A stretch of DNA of 64,000 nt from P52-10 sp041397365 (GCA_041397365.1 JAWKWT010000001.1:1-64000), one strand, 5' to 3'; positions 28,401 to 37,584 are shown, counted from the first letter of the stretch. Numbers and translations are program-made. Notes: a model not told the origin generated them from the letters alone.

Positions 28401-31400
28401 CGATATTTACGCTTGAAACCTACGTGTTCGACAATCGCGCGTTAGAGTCGCGGCCGACCAACGTCGACATCGGCCTGCCGGAGCGCCCGGTCGCGCCCAA
28501 CATCCTCCGCAACCTAGTCTTGAAGGAAAGGCACTCGATCAAGGTCGCGCCTCCGCCGGGGAGTTCACCGCTAGCCCGCCTCTTCGCGGCGCTGGGCGGT
28601 ACTCTTGATCAATTCGTCGCCGTTCTGAAGGCGCTGGTTCCTCCCAATCCGACGGAGGATAAAGACCTGGAAAAGGATTCGGAGTGGACGATCCTGGAAA
28701 GGAAGGATGATTCGACCCTTACACTGCGAGCGCATTTCGTGCGCGGCAGCTTACAGATGACACGGCCCGCGGCGCGGGTCATCGACCAGGGCTGGGGGAC
28801 GGCCGCCTTCGTGCCGCTGCACGATCCCAAGGTCCCCTACGATGAGAACGTCGAGACCGAACTCAGGCAACAGGCGCGTGCCGAGCTGAACGCGTATCTC
28901 CTGCCGCCGTCGCAGACCCCGCAGGACCAGAAGCCATCGCGCCTTTGGGAGCGGCTCGCCTTTGTCGAGCGCCGACCGAAAAAGCAGTCAATAGGCATCG
29001 CGCTGGGTGAGGCCGAGCAACAACTTCTCGCGCCTGAAGGTTCGTTCGCGCCGGTCGATCCAGTGGTCGATCTCTTCTACGTGCCCTACGCCTTCATCGT
29101 GCCCAAGGCACATCCGGCATTGCGTGACCGCCAGGGGACGCTCGATTTCGCTGCCTGGCTCATCGCGCTAGTCATGGCGCTAGCCGAGGGCCGACCGCTC
29201 GATGACATGGTGACACTTAAGGGGCCGCTGCCGGTGAAGGACGCCGCGCGGCTGAAGAACGCCGCAATCGAGCTGATCGAGGCTGAACCCACGCCATCCG
29301 ACCCCAACCGGAACGGCCTCGCCCTCGCGCTCGACGCGCTGCTCGCGCGTGTCGAGCCCGATGAGGTGACTGGCCACTCCGCCTATCAGACGGCGCTGTT
29401 CGAGCACGTTTCGCGACTCGTTCAGCGCGCCGAAGCTCTGCCGGAGCATGGCTGGCGGGCAGTCCGACTTGCCATGATGAAACGCCGGCCGACCTTGTTC
29501 GGCGAGGCGAAGGGAATTGCGCTCGGGCTCTTCAATGCGCGCCACGACGAAACTCCGGCGCAATTTCCATTCAACGCCGACACCTTCAGCCCACAGCTCT
29601 TCTCTCTGTCTCTCGTCAAGCACGTGCTGCGCGACGAGGATCCACCGGACTTGCCCGACGATAAGCGGATGCACGAGGTCGAGCGCTTCGACTATACGCG
29701 CTTCCACGGCAACGTAGCCGACAGCAGCGTTCGCTTTTTCGTCGACGTGCTGCCCGAGGCAGTCTACGACGATACAATCCAGATTGACGCCAACCTTTAT
29801 AAGGGGGTCGACGTTACAAATTTCGACGCACTAGGGGTCCCGCGGCGGCGAGCCGATATTGCTCTGAAAGGCGGGCAGCCGCAGCGCGGCGGCGCGCTGG
29901 CGCAGGACGCCGAGGGTGTGATCGAGCGCAAGGAGGCAGCGACCGGCATCCGGAATCTGGAGGCGAATGTCGTCCACTATAATCCAGCCTGGCGTAGTCT
30001 AGTCCCGAATCCACAGAACGGACGCCTTGACCATGCCGAATTCTACTATTTCCTGCCCGACCGGCGCCTGCCGCCGGTGCCGCGCACACTGGCGCAGGTG
30101 AACGATCCGAAGGGCGCGCCAGTCGGCCGCTCCGAGATCGCCGTGAAGCGGCCGGGCAACAAGCCTAATCTCGGCAAGCTATGGCCGAAGGAAGCGGACG
30201 CGACCTTCAACGCCTTATCAGAGTTTCACGTGCCGGCGGCGGGGGAACCGCGCGTCTTCAAACGCATCGACACGGTGACCGACCGGGAAGCACCGCGCCT
30301 GCGCGCTCCCGCCTGCAAGGGCTGGCACTTGATCACCTCCTACCTTTCGCATCACTGGTTCGAGATCGACCTGCAATGGCCGGACAAGTCGCTGCGCGCC
30401 AATTTCGACGACACCGTATTTGAGATCGAGGTCGAGCTATGGAACGGACAGCCGCCGGTGGTGCCCTCGGTGGAACCGAAAACCCCGGGCGGCTCATCGA
30501 AGCTGCTGGACTGGTTTACAGCCCGGCAGCAGCAGGCTCGTGGGGAGACCGTCAAGCTGCCGGACCCGATTGAGGATCCGGGCAAGCTGATGCAGGAACT
30601 GCGCAGCTGGCTGCTGCAACGCGACGCTAGCGAACCGTTCAGTGGCCAGACGCTTTTGGAGCGGCCGGAAGTGGCGAGGGCGCCAGATTTTGCTATGGCG
30701 GACAGGATATCGTGGCGCAAGTTCCGGATCACGCCGCCGTTTGCAGGCAAGGGGTGGAAGCTCGAAAACCCGGGGAAGGAAGCCGACCAAAAGCTTGGCG
30801 ATATCGGCTCTTGGGCTGGGTTTGAGATCTACGCCCCGCCGGGCCCGGATGGTAAAGTGCCGGACTACGGCGCGGCGCCGGCGCAGCCGCACCACAGCGC
30901 GCTGATCCGGTTCTCGATCCTGGACCATCCATTCCATATTTCCCGCGTTCGCATGCGCCTTGTGCGCAACTGGAAGGATGTAGGCAACGACCTCACGGGC
31001 GACTTGCGCGATGAGTTCGTGCTGACGGCGGCCTATTCGAGCTGGACATCGTATGGGCGCGAGCCGCTGACCGTGAACGTTCAGCGTCTGCGGGAGTTGG
31101 AAGTGTCGCGCGAATACGGCGGCGCCGTCTACGTGCGGCCGCAGGTTCCCCGGCGCGAATGGCTGACGAAATGGCAGGCCGGGGATTCCAGCGTCGGCAA
31201 GGACGTAGCGGCAGCATTTCCGTTCAGCCTCAACGCCGTGATCGACTTCGAGGACGGGCCGGCGACGCTGTGGGAGCCCGACTATATGCTATCGGAATCG
31301 CACTTGATCGGCGCCACTCTATTCCAGCCGCTGGAGGATACGATGCCGCAATACGGCATCGACGGTGCCGACGTGAAGCAGGACTCGCCACGTCATCACC

Positions 31401-31570
31401 GCAGCAGTGGCTATATCTTCAAGACCGAAGGAAAAGACGCCTTTCTGAAGTCGCTCGCTCAACTCGACTCACGCACCGTCGGCGTCGAGCCGCATCTGGA
31501 ATTCCGCTGGTTCGACAAGAACCGAATTCCAGTGATGACCGCGGTGCTGCCGCTTTACGTTGAAGGGTGA
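25436..31570 (+). CDS. Very large uncharacterised protein, 2044 aa (gene C)
   Basis: An uninterrupted 6.1-kb gene starting at ATG 25436 (MAGRVYLSVDFFVPFLLRPA). An in-frame start further upstream would lie inside gene B. No P-loop, protease, nuclease, transmembrane or repeat motif is visible, and there is no signal peptide. Alternating hydrophobic patterns and many Pro/Gly turns suggest many beta domains, for example around residues 420-640 and 1650-2040. It is the last gene of the locus and ends about 80 bp before a hairpin that separates it from the convergent tail-fibre gene. Its size and lack of damage, unlike genes A and B, suggest it is or recently was under selection. It could be a structural scaffold or a secreted effector. 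I do not recognise the family. Confidence 0.7.
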   Translation: MAGRVYLSVDFFVPFLLRPAEPPDEYTHDVAALHVILQPMLLKSAQQSQPDIHELDVRDYLRNWTASTLQGNPPILIGPSIGQRLRDGRVRAVPVTFPPECQVSMAAEWISADGIRSSYDETRTFGGITPAGQPIIAVDQLPTQGAMGWPKSAELSNAIPLIRIYADLDRRTPTGPQKEIVRRWLISLFTKMHEMIEHKRAGDPDPLWLNMEPWKRIWNSDVSPRLPATPLADLDAWEKWLDQVTAGKPRAAHYYEEFIPAYDAILPGSAEGRDPFLSRRPPRFGFYPDDMLNRPDLFSGGLNIAGRSYLHALWSELRSRADIGHPGPLEEALGRLFGFGERLAWPKAKLGGPVSASKNFMVLRPTLMAQYPDWFITNVISLAGQVFRLSPVPLDAPLQSLQVTRLKVQGQDVSPDDTGNPAADRLAAGIRSVQAAAARVPPHRPIEISAEWRADYARAGGTRNERTVLWHTRQADIVRLEPPGVPRPRDPQDKSVTYAVPAVLLDAADASARTVADELGRLPFTQPPRRGLMREEVLDGKKLQLDWQTKFRIVGRLDSYPLGEPGGGAAIPRAYVLRVADELHSTEAVVRAWLGAIVLGNVVRDVQLWVRQKGNEPPKRVVVNSSSISRLAPYPRTLTDGTVLVLDEKENSSDPAGPLTMALADSDEGPAGPQKIRGWTIDIVFSVVAGEPFNLIVDPKGTNPPPQNMQLKRGLITRVAFSADRVTHSIAATWKPGFAPDDAEDYDIQANYGGDSNKLRLSIPGFIARNPPDPSHPALAQSMLSFSDPDALLPLPAKGTGIRPFEVRGLVNKTGPQAWYWLAYHLDQTREVGGLFEEELRFKAWTSAGIAWSLRGYMEHQFGHRLPMAAPTVELRRASDIAHPADVTIRGLLKAEEPAADARTIQAAPEGQVDPVPRRTLLRLQEAPAGSFQITLHRKAVRLAIERYDAPDSDAAQRGRGAEGGRTGALQRIYRSLSDLRDAITTDQAIFTLETYVFDNRALESRPTNVDIGLPERPVAPNILRNLVLKERHSIKVAPPPGSSPLARLFAALGGTLDQFVAVLKALVPPNPTEDKDLEKDSEWTILERKDDSTLTLRAHFVRGSLQMTRPAARVIDQGWGTAAFVPLHDPKVPYDENVETELRQQARAELNAYLLPPSQTPQDQKPSRLWERLAFVERRPKKQSIGIALGEAEQQLLAPEGSFAPVDPVVDLFYVPYAFIVPKAHPALRDRQGTLDFAAWLIALVMALAEGRPLDDMVTLKGPLPVKDAARLKNAAIELIEAEPTPSDPNRNGLALALDALLARVEPDEVTGHSAYQTALFEHVSRLVQRAEALPEHGWRAVRLAMMKRRPTLFGEAKGIALGLFNARHDETPAQFPFNADTFSPQLFSLSLVKHVLRDEDPPDLPDDKRMHEVERFDYTRFHGNVADSSVRFFVDVLPEAVYDDTIQIDANLYKGVDVTNFDALGVPRRRADIALKGGQPQRGGALAQDAEGVIERKEAATGIRNLEANVVHYNPAWRSLVPNPQNGRLDHAEFYYFLPDRRLPPVPRTLAQVNDPKGAPVGRSEIAVKRPGNKPNLGKLWPKEADATFNALSEFHVPAAGEPRVFKRIDTVTDREAPRLRAPACKGWHLITSYLSHHWFEIDLQWPDKSLRANFDDTVFEIEVELWNGQPPVVPSVEPKTPGGSSKLLDWFTARQQQARGETVKLPDPIEDPGKLMQELRSWLLQRDASEPFSGQTLLERPEVARAPDFAMADRISWRKFRITPPFAGKGWKLENPGKEADQKLGDIGSWAGFEIYAPPGPDGKVPDYGAAPAQPHHSALIRFSILDHPFHISRVRMRLVRNWKDVGNDLTGDLRDEFVLTAAYSSWTSYGREPLTVNVQRLRELEVSREYGGAVYVRPQVPRREWLTKWQAGDSSVGKDVAAAFPFSLNAVIDFEDGPATLWEPDYMLSESHLIGATLFQPLEDTMPQYGIDGADVKQDSPRHHRSSGYIFKTEGKDAFLKSLAQLDSRTVGVEPHLEFRWFDKNRIPVMTAVLPLYVEG

Positions 31571-31649
31571 GCTGCACCGCCTGCGGGGAAGCTCAGATAG
31601 GGCTAGCTAGCAGCGGCTATTGGCGGCATTCGTGATCGTCAATTGATAT

Positions 31650-31667
31650 AGCCGCCCGGAGGCGGCT
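31650..31667. terminator. Bidirectional hairpin between convergent genes
   Basis: AGCCGCC-CGGA-GGCGGCT forms a perfect 7-bp stem with a tetraloop, between the end of the 2044-aa gene (plus) and the end of the tail-fibre gene (minus). A short A/T-rich stretch lies on its left side, so termination of the minus-strand late phage transcript is plausible. Position and stem quality support it; there is no long T tract. Confidence 0.5.
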
Positions 31668-31694
31668 GTTGGCGTGGTGATCGGATGGTCGGGC

Positions 31695-33026
31695 TCAAGG
31701 CACGTAGTGGCCCCAGAAGTGCGACTGGTCGCTCTCGATGTATCCGTCGTTGGTCGCGAAATTCACGCGCACGTCGATGACATCGTTCGCCGCGAGCGGT
31801 GTGAGGAGCGTCAGGTTGTAGGTCGTGACATCATCGGCCGGCGCGCCGGAGACGGCCCGACCACGACCGAGCTCGGCGCCGTTCTTGTAGAACGTGGCGA
31901 TCGCCTTCGTCGGCACGGTCGCGTTCGCCTTGAACCGCAACGAGAAGCCAAACGCATAGGTGCCGGCGAACGGCGCCGTGAAATTGTTGTTGCTGCCGTT
32001 GAAAGCGTTCTGGTCATTGGAGTCTGCGTTGTTGAACTGGACCTTGGTCCAGGTGTTGGCCGCGATGTAGTTGTCGAAGTTGGTGTAGGCCGAGAACTTT
32101 GGCGCAAGCGGCAGCTTCAATCGACCGGTGTTGCGGTCGACCACGAAGCCGGTGAAGTAGTTCGAGCCGTCCGCCGAAACCTTGACGGTGAAATCGTCGT
32201 CGCCGAGGAGGCCAAACAGCGCGCGCGCCGAATAGTTGCTCTGGAACGTGAGCGCCACATCGTCGCCGGCCGCCGCCTTGTTGAAGGTGAAGCGGACATC
32301 GTCGGTCTCGCGGTCGAACAGGAAGGCGGTGCCCTTGACGATCAAGGCATTGTTGGCGTCGGCGGTGGCGCCACCCAAGCCAACGTGGCCGGTGTCCTGG
32401 TCGATCGAGAAGGCGAGATAGAAGGTCGAGCCGTCGGGCGAGACCTTGATGGTGAAGTCGTCGTCCCCGAGCAGCCCGAACAGCGCGCGTGTGCTGAAGG
32501 CGTCCTGGAACGTGAAGCCCGCGTCCTTTGCCGCCGCGCTCTTGTTGAGCGTGACGCGCATGTGTCCGGTGCCGGGGGTCACGTCGTCGTGGCTGAGCAG
32601 CACGCCGTCGGACTTCACGGCCAGGCGGTTGGTGGCGTCCGCTGTGGTGCGGATGCCGAGGAGCGCCAGGTTCTGGATCGCCGAGACGGCGGAGAGAGCG
32701 TCGACCCACGCCGAGCCGTTCCAGGCGAGCAGCGCCGCCTCATCGACCACCCAGGCGAGCCAGCCATTGCCGGGGATAAAGAACCGCCACGCGCCGTCAA
32801 GCCAGGCCGCGATGTGGTTGGCATGACCGGCCCACGCGCCGGTCGGGCTTGCCGCCACCATGTAGCGCGCGCCTTCCGCCGGCGAGCCAGGCGGAGCCGC
32901 AAGGCTGCGGTTGAGCACCGCGAGCTGCACGAGGGCATCGAGGTCGTAGAGCGCCTCGTTCACGGTGACGTGTTTCTGCGCCTGGTCCGCCGCGAGCTGC
33001 GGCAGGCCCAAGTTGGGCGTCGGCAT
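31695..33026 (-). CDS. DUF2793 tail-fibre protein with C1q-like C-terminus
   Basis: A 443-aa protein. The first ~110 residues match DUF2793 of GTA-like and siphophage tail tips (LGLPQLAADQAQKHVTVNEA, then a GNGWLAWVVDEAALLAWNG segment). The middle contains two related repeats (GLLGDDDFTIKVSPDGSTF at about 210 and GLLGDDDFTVKVSADGSNY at about 285). The last ~130 residues look like a C1q-type trimeric head (NNFTAPFAGTYAFGFSLRFK). Such proteins trimerise and bind host surface structures. It is the last gene of the minus-strand late operon, 9 bp after the TIM-barrel tail protein. Host-range function is inferred. Confidence 0.85.
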   Translation of the reverse strand: MPTPNLGLPQLAADQAQKHVTVNEALYDLDALVQLAVLNRSLAAPPGSPAEGARYMVAASPTGAWAGHANHIAAWLDGAWRFFIPGNGWLAWVVDEAALLAWNGSAWVDALSAVSAIQNLALLGIRTTADATNRLAVKSDGVLLSHDDVTPGTGHMRVTLNKSAAAKDAGFTFQDAFSTRALFGLLGDDDFTIKVSPDGSTFYLAFSIDQDTGHVGLGGATADANNALIVKGTAFLFDRETDDVRFTFNKAAAGDDVALTFQSNYSARALFGLLGDDDFTVKVSADGSNYFTGFVVDRNTGRLKLPLAPKFSAYTNFDNYIAANTWTKVQFNNADSNDQNAFNGSNNNFTAPFAGTYAFGFSLRFKANATVPTKAIATFYKNGAELGRGRAVSGAPADDVTTYNLTLLTPLAANDVIDVRVNFATNDGYIESDQSHFWGHYVP

Positions 33027-33035
33027 GGGTGATCC

Positions 33036-36000
33036 TCAGAGGGTAGAAAGGGTTTCGGTGGCAACGCCGCGGCCGTAGGCGCGCGAGATTTGGGCGACGC
33101 GCCATGCGAGCGATGCGGGCGGCGCACCGAAGTCGGCCGCCTGCTGGGTCGCGGTGTAGAGGGTGCCTTGGCCGGCCAACCGAATGGTTCGCACGACGCT
33201 CGCGCCGTCGAGGATCAGAACGTCGTACTCTTCGGTCTCTTCGCCGAGCGGCACTTCGTTGAGCCACGAGTCGCCGCCGACGCGGGTGCGCCTGATCCAC
33301 GACAGCTGGACATCGCCGGACGACGGATCGCGGACGGCCTTGAGGTGCACCGGCGCGAACGGCCGGAGGGCGTTACCGGTATTAGTGAAGACGATCTCGC
33401 CCGAGAGGTCGCCACTTGGTCCCTGGGGTACAGGTGCATAGCGCCAGGCGATCTCGATCCCGATACGCGAGACCGAGAAGTTCGGACGCGGCTGGCGCGC
33501 CGGGTCGAGGAGGATGAACCGGCTACCGGCCGCGTGCGCTGCGATCTCGTGCTCGGTGCCGCGCTGGCCGCGCAACAACCGGCTGAGCTGATAACGGCCT
33601 TCGGCAATGAGCTCCGCATTGGCGAACTGGACGACCTCGTCGCCAATGAGAGCGGCATTTCCTCCTGCCAGCACCCGCTCGTCGGCGAGGCTTTGCAGCG
33701 AGCCAAAATCGAGTTGCACCTCGACCGAATTCACGCGGTCCCATCGCCACCATGGTCCGGCCGCCAGATCGGTGACAGTCGCGCCCATGATGGATGGCAG
33801 CCCCGCAACCGCCGCGACTACATAATCCAGCCCATCGGCGGTTGGCTGGAACAGCGCCGCCCCACGAAAGCGGCCGGTGCCCACCGGGCAAGCCGCCACG
33901 TAGAAGCTCGGCGCCGAGGCGTCGTGGCTGTCGATCATGATCGGCATGTCGAGGAGCTCGACCCGGACCGACGCGACCGGCTCGGGGACTGAGGGCGGCA
34001 GCACGCCGCTGCCGGTCGGCGCGGTATAGAACTCGGGGATGCCGCCGTCGGTCGCGACACCGCGCAGGAGCACCAGGCCGGGCTTGCCGTAGGTGACGGC
34101 GGTCAGCCGGATGCGGCGCCAGACGCCATCGATCGGCACTTCCACCGTGTCGGTCGGATCGAGCCTGATGGCGCGTGTTGGCAACCGCAAGTCCACGGCC
34201 TCGCGGCCCTGCCACATCTCCCGCAGTGCCCGCTGCCCGATCGCTTGGGCCTGCTCGACCGTGAGCACGATCGGGAAACTTAGCGTGTTGACGCTTTCCG
34301 ATTGCCCTACCTGCTTGCGGACGGTGACGGTCGAGGACTGGTAGTCGCGGCCTTCGTCGATGTGGACCACGTCGACGGCGATCGGCAGCTCGGTGTCCTG
34401 GGTGCGCTCGACCTTCACGCGAGACCGGTCGCTGTCGTTCTCGCTGGCGCCCAGGTCGTTCGGATCGAGAGTGACGGGTATGCCGGCGCCGCGTTTGACG
34501 AAAACGAGAATGCCGTCGCGTTCGACCGCATCAAAGAAGTACGCCGTCTGCAGGACCGCGATCATGTCGCGCACCGGCTTGCGCTCGGTGACGACGTATC
34601 CAACGACCTCGTCGTCGAGCGCCGTCACGTCGAACTCGCTCTCGGCAAGGCCGGCCCGCAGGCACAAGTCCCGGACGATCTCCGCGAGCTGCATGTTGCC
34701 GATCTTTCCTTCGATCCAGTGGCCGAGCCGAAAATTCTCTCCGTCCGACCAGACGTTGGTGAGCGCCGGGAAGAACGGATAGGGCCGCGCGTCCCAGCAC
34801 CAGACAAATCGACGGCCGACCATGGGCTCGCCGTAGACCGGCGAGGTCGGGTTGTTGGCCGGCTCGTTCCAGAACTCTTCTGTCGCCTCGATCGCGGCGC
34901 GCTGCACCACGCGGTCGACCGCGCGGTTCGAGTAATAGGGCGCGAAGCTCTCGATCGACTTCGGGTCGATGAATACGTTTGGCTGGTTGGTCGCGCAGTT
35001 CACCGTCGGGAAGCCGTATTCGGTGAACCAGATCGGCTTTCCTCGCGGCACCCAGGCCGTGGCGGGCCCGGTCGGCACGCCGGCAACGCGCGGGACGTGC
35101 TGGTTCTCCCACCAGGTGCGGATGTCCTTGATGGCCCAGAAGGGATCGTCGATCGGCGAGCGCTGCGGATCGAAGCCGCGGCGATCGAGGTCGCGGTCGG
35201 CCTGGGCGGCGTAGAAGTAATCGATCAGCTCGCCCGACGACCAGCCGGCTCCGATCGCGTCCTTGTCGTAGATTGCGCGCGGCACATCGGTGAGCGGGAA
35301 GTACGCATCGATCCCGACCACGTCGATGTTGGGGTCGGCCCAGACCGCATCGAGCGGGAAGTCGACGTTCGCGCCGCCACGGTCGTGGTAGCGGTACTCC
35401 GACCAGTCAGCCGCGTAGGTGACGATGCAGTCCAACCCAAGCGTCGCCTTCGATTCGGATGCAATTTGTTGCCAGAACGGCACCGAAGGATAGTTGCCGG
35501 CGCCGCCACGAATGCGATTAAGCGCCACCATCTCGGAGCCGACGACGAAGCCGTCGACGCCGCCTGCGTCCTCCGCAAGCGACATGCAGTGACGGATGAA
35601 ACGCAGGTAGCCGTCCGGCCTCTCGAAAAAGCCGGATACGTCGGCTGCGACGCCGCCGATCCGGCCGCGCCAGGGAAACGGCGACGGGTCGGGCGGCGGG
35701 ATATCCATCATCAGGAATGGGTACAGCATCACCTTGTAGCCAAGGCTGCGCAGATGCTGGATCGCCCGGATCACCGACCCGTCGTTGATGGTGCCGCCGT
35801 AGTAGAGTCCCGGTGATCCGTCTGGATTGGTATATGACGAGACCAGCGGCCACCCGCCCGATCCGCCGATGACCGGCCGGCCGACGCCCATCACCGACCA
35901 GAGATACGGCGTCGTGTCTGGCAATCGGTCCGGATAAATCGCGTATTCGGCTTCCGGCCGGATCGAGCAGGTCGCGACGTCAACCGACGTGCCGAACCAC

Positions 36001-36863
36001 GCATAGACGAGGCTCACCCACTCGACGTTCGGTACTTCGCGATTGAGGTTCTCGATCGAGACCGCGAAGTCTGCCGCCTTGCGGCCGGCATTGCTATTGA
36101 TGTTCGAATTGCGCACACGGCTGCGCACCACGTTGGGCTCGTAGGCCCATTCGCCGCTCGCCGGGATCAGGCAGACATTTCGGACGAGGTGACGCGCGTC
36201 GGCCACGTCGACGCGCGAGCCTCGGTAAACCTCGATCTCGAAATTCGGAAAGCGGTTGCCGTAGGGCGTGAGGTAGAGGTTTTCGAGGACGACATAGGCG
36301 AGGCCTCGGAATGCCGGCGTGAGAACCGCGCCCTCGACAGCCTGGATCAGTGGGTCGGGCGATTGCGTTTCGTCTCCATAGTAGGTGCGGATTTCGTCAA
36401 CGTGCTCGGGATCGAGTGGCGTCTTGTCGAGCCAGATGCGATAGATCGAGGTGACCGGCGCCTCGCAGATCCCGAGCGCCACGTCGGCGTAGTAGTGGTA
36501 GCTCGTTCGCGTGATGGTCTGGGTGCCGCCACCACCACCACCACCACCCTTGCCGCCACCGCCAACCGTCTCGGTCTCGGTGCGGACCACTTCACGAATG
36601 CCGCGCACCCAGATGATGTTGGCCGGCACGCGCATTCGACCCCAGACCACCGGCATAGTTTGGCCATAGGCCGATCCCGACAGGTTGAGTTCGGTGAGCC
36701 GGGTGCCCTCGACCGGCCGGCGGTCCTGCTGCGGCCCGAACAGCTCGCGGTCGAGGATGCCGCCGACATAGGCACCGAACAGCGCGCCGAGCGATTGGCC
36801 GAGGCCGCCCGCGATGCCGCCGCCGAGCACGCCGCCGGCGAGCGTCAGGACGAGCTGCGCCAC
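33036..36863 (-). CDS. GTA TIM-barrel-like tail tip / host specificity protein
   Basis: An intact 1275-aa protein of the RcGTA gp15 type (baseplate hub and tail tip). The N-terminus has a glycine-zipper-like start (GGVLGGGIAGGLGQSLGALF), then a glycine-rich tract (GGGGKGGGGGGGG) near residue 105 encoded by a CCA-type trinucleotide repeat. A TIM-barrel-like region covers about 270-700 (GKPIWFTEYGFPTVN), followed by baseplate-hub and beta domains. It lies between NlpC/P60 peptidase and fibre genes, the usual GTA gp12-gp15 order. Immediately upstream is a truncated copy of its own N-terminal region. Expected role: forming the tail tip and triggering DNA ejection at the cell surface. Confidence 0.92.
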   Translation of the reverse strand: MAQLVLTLAGGVLGGGIAGGLGQSLGALFGAYVGGILDRELFGPQQDRRPVEGTRLTELNLSGSAYGQTMPVVWGRMRVPANIIWVRGIREVVRTETETVGGGGKGGGGGGGGTQTITRTSYHYYADVALGICEAPVTSIYRIWLDKTPLDPEHVDEIRTYYGDETQSPDPLIQAVEGAVLTPAFRGLAYVVLENLYLTPYGNRFPNFEIEVYRGSRVDVADARHLVRNVCLIPASGEWAYEPNVVRSRVRNSNINSNAGRKAADFAVSIENLNREVPNVEWVSLVYAWFGTSVDVATCSIRPEAEYAIYPDRLPDTTPYLWSVMGVGRPVIGGSGGWPLVSSYTNPDGSPGLYYGGTINDGSVIRAIQHLRSLGYKVMLYPFLMMDIPPPDPSPFPWRGRIGGVAADVSGFFERPDGYLRFIRHCMSLAEDAGGVDGFVVGSEMVALNRIRGGAGNYPSVPFWQQIASESKATLGLDCIVTYAADWSEYRYHDRGGANVDFPLDAVWADPNIDVVGIDAYFPLTDVPRAIYDKDAIGAGWSSGELIDYFYAAQADRDLDRRGFDPQRSPIDDPFWAIKDIRTWWENQHVPRVAGVPTGPATAWVPRGKPIWFTEYGFPTVNCATNQPNVFIDPKSIESFAPYYSNRAVDRVVQRAAIEATEEFWNEPANNPTSPVYGEPMVGRRFVWCWDARPYPFFPALTNVWSDGENFRLGHWIEGKIGNMQLAEIVRDLCLRAGLAESEFDVTALDDEVVGYVVTERKPVRDMIAVLQTAYFFDAVERDGILVFVKRGAGIPVTLDPNDLGASENDSDRSRVKVERTQDTELPIAVDVVHIDEGRDYQSSTVTVRKQVGQSESVNTLSFPIVLTVEQAQAIGQRALREMWQGREAVDLRLPTRAIRLDPTDTVEVPIDGVWRRIRLTAVTYGKPGLVLLRGVATDGGIPEFYTAPTGSGVLPPSVPEPVASVRVELLDMPIMIDSHDASAPSFYVAACPVGTGRFRGAALFQPTADGLDYVVAAVAGLPSIMGATVTDLAAGPWWRWDRVNSVEVQLDFGSLQSLADERVLAGGNAALIGDEVVQFANAELIAEGRYQLSRLLRGQRGTEHEIAAHAAGSRFILLDPARQPRPNFSVSRIGIEIAWRYAPVPQGPSGDLSGEIVFTNTGNALRPFAPVHLKAVRDPSSGDVQLSWIRRTRVGGDSWLNEVPLGEETEEYDVLILDGASVVRTIRLAGQGTLYTATQQAADFGAPPASLAWRVAQISRAYGRGVATETLSTL

Positions 36864-36866
36864 GGA

Positions 36867-37501
36867 TCACGTCTCGACTTCGAAGGTGAGGTTCGGCAGG
36901 CGGTTGCCGAACGGCGTGATGTAGAGCCGCTCCATCATCACATAGGCGAGCCCGCGATAGGCCGGCGTGCGGTCAACGCCTTCGACCGCCTGGATCAGCG
37001 GGTCAGGGGTCTGCGTCTCATTCCGAGATAGACTTCGCATATCGCCGACCTTGTCGTCCTCGAAGGCATTGCCGTCGGCAAACACGCGATTCACCGCGGC
37101 GATGGGACCCGCGCAAAGACCCACCGCAACGTCCGCGTAATAGTGGTAGGTGACGTTGGTGACGGTCTGGCTGCTGCCGCCACCGCCGCCTTTGCCGCCG
37201 CCGCCGACCGTCTGGGTTTCAGTGCGAACCTCCTCGTCGAAGCCGCGCATCCAGATGACGTTCGAAGCCATCCGTCCCTTGCCGTAGAGCATCGGGATCA
37301 CGGCGCCGTAGCTCGACGACTGCACGCGCAGATCCTGCATGCGCGCGCCGTAGACGGTTTGCTGGCGGTGCCGCCGAACAGCTGCTGGTCGACGATGCCG
37401 CCGACGTAACCACCGACCAACCCGCCGATCGCGCCGCCGAGTCCCGGCAGCAACAGGTTTCCGAGGACGTAGCCGCCGACCGTGAGGACGATGCGGGCCA
37501 T
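36867..37501 (-). pseudogene. Truncated, frameshifted copy of the N-terminus of the TIM-barrel tail protein
   Basis: It starts at ATG 37501 with MARIVLTVGGYVLGNLLLPG and a Gly-rich helix like the intact gene. Near 37355-37365 the frame shifts. The rest (MQDLRVQSSSYGAVIPMLYG to NLTFEVET) parallels the first ~210 residues of the intact protein, including the Gly-rich tract, TYHYYADVAVGLCAGPI, TQTPDPLIQAVEG and YITPFGNRLPN. It stops at 36867, 4 bp before the intact gene. The copies are clearly diverged, so this is a paralogous fragment, not a recent exact duplication. It could be leftover from recombination between phages that swapped tail tips, or a small standalone protein if the frame break is an error. 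Confidence 0.75.
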
Positions 37502-37584
37502 TGATCGACTAGCTCCGATGGCGTCGGCTATTGGATGGACTGCACCAGTCGCGCTAAAGTGCGCGACAACTCCAGGGTAAAAGC

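Noticed and set aside
31674..33032. 452-codon plus-strand open frame
   Set aside because: It is the antisense shadow of the DUF2793 gene in GC-rich DNA; no start signal, and the sequence is Arg/Glu/Val-rich low complexity.
34302..35816. 504-codon plus-strand open frame
   Set aside because: Antisense of the TIM-barrel tail protein; no protein-like features.
36520..36556. CCA/CCG trinucleotide run, considered as a regulatory repeat
   Set aside because: It is the coding sequence of the glycine-rich tract in the tail protein, also present in the truncated copy.
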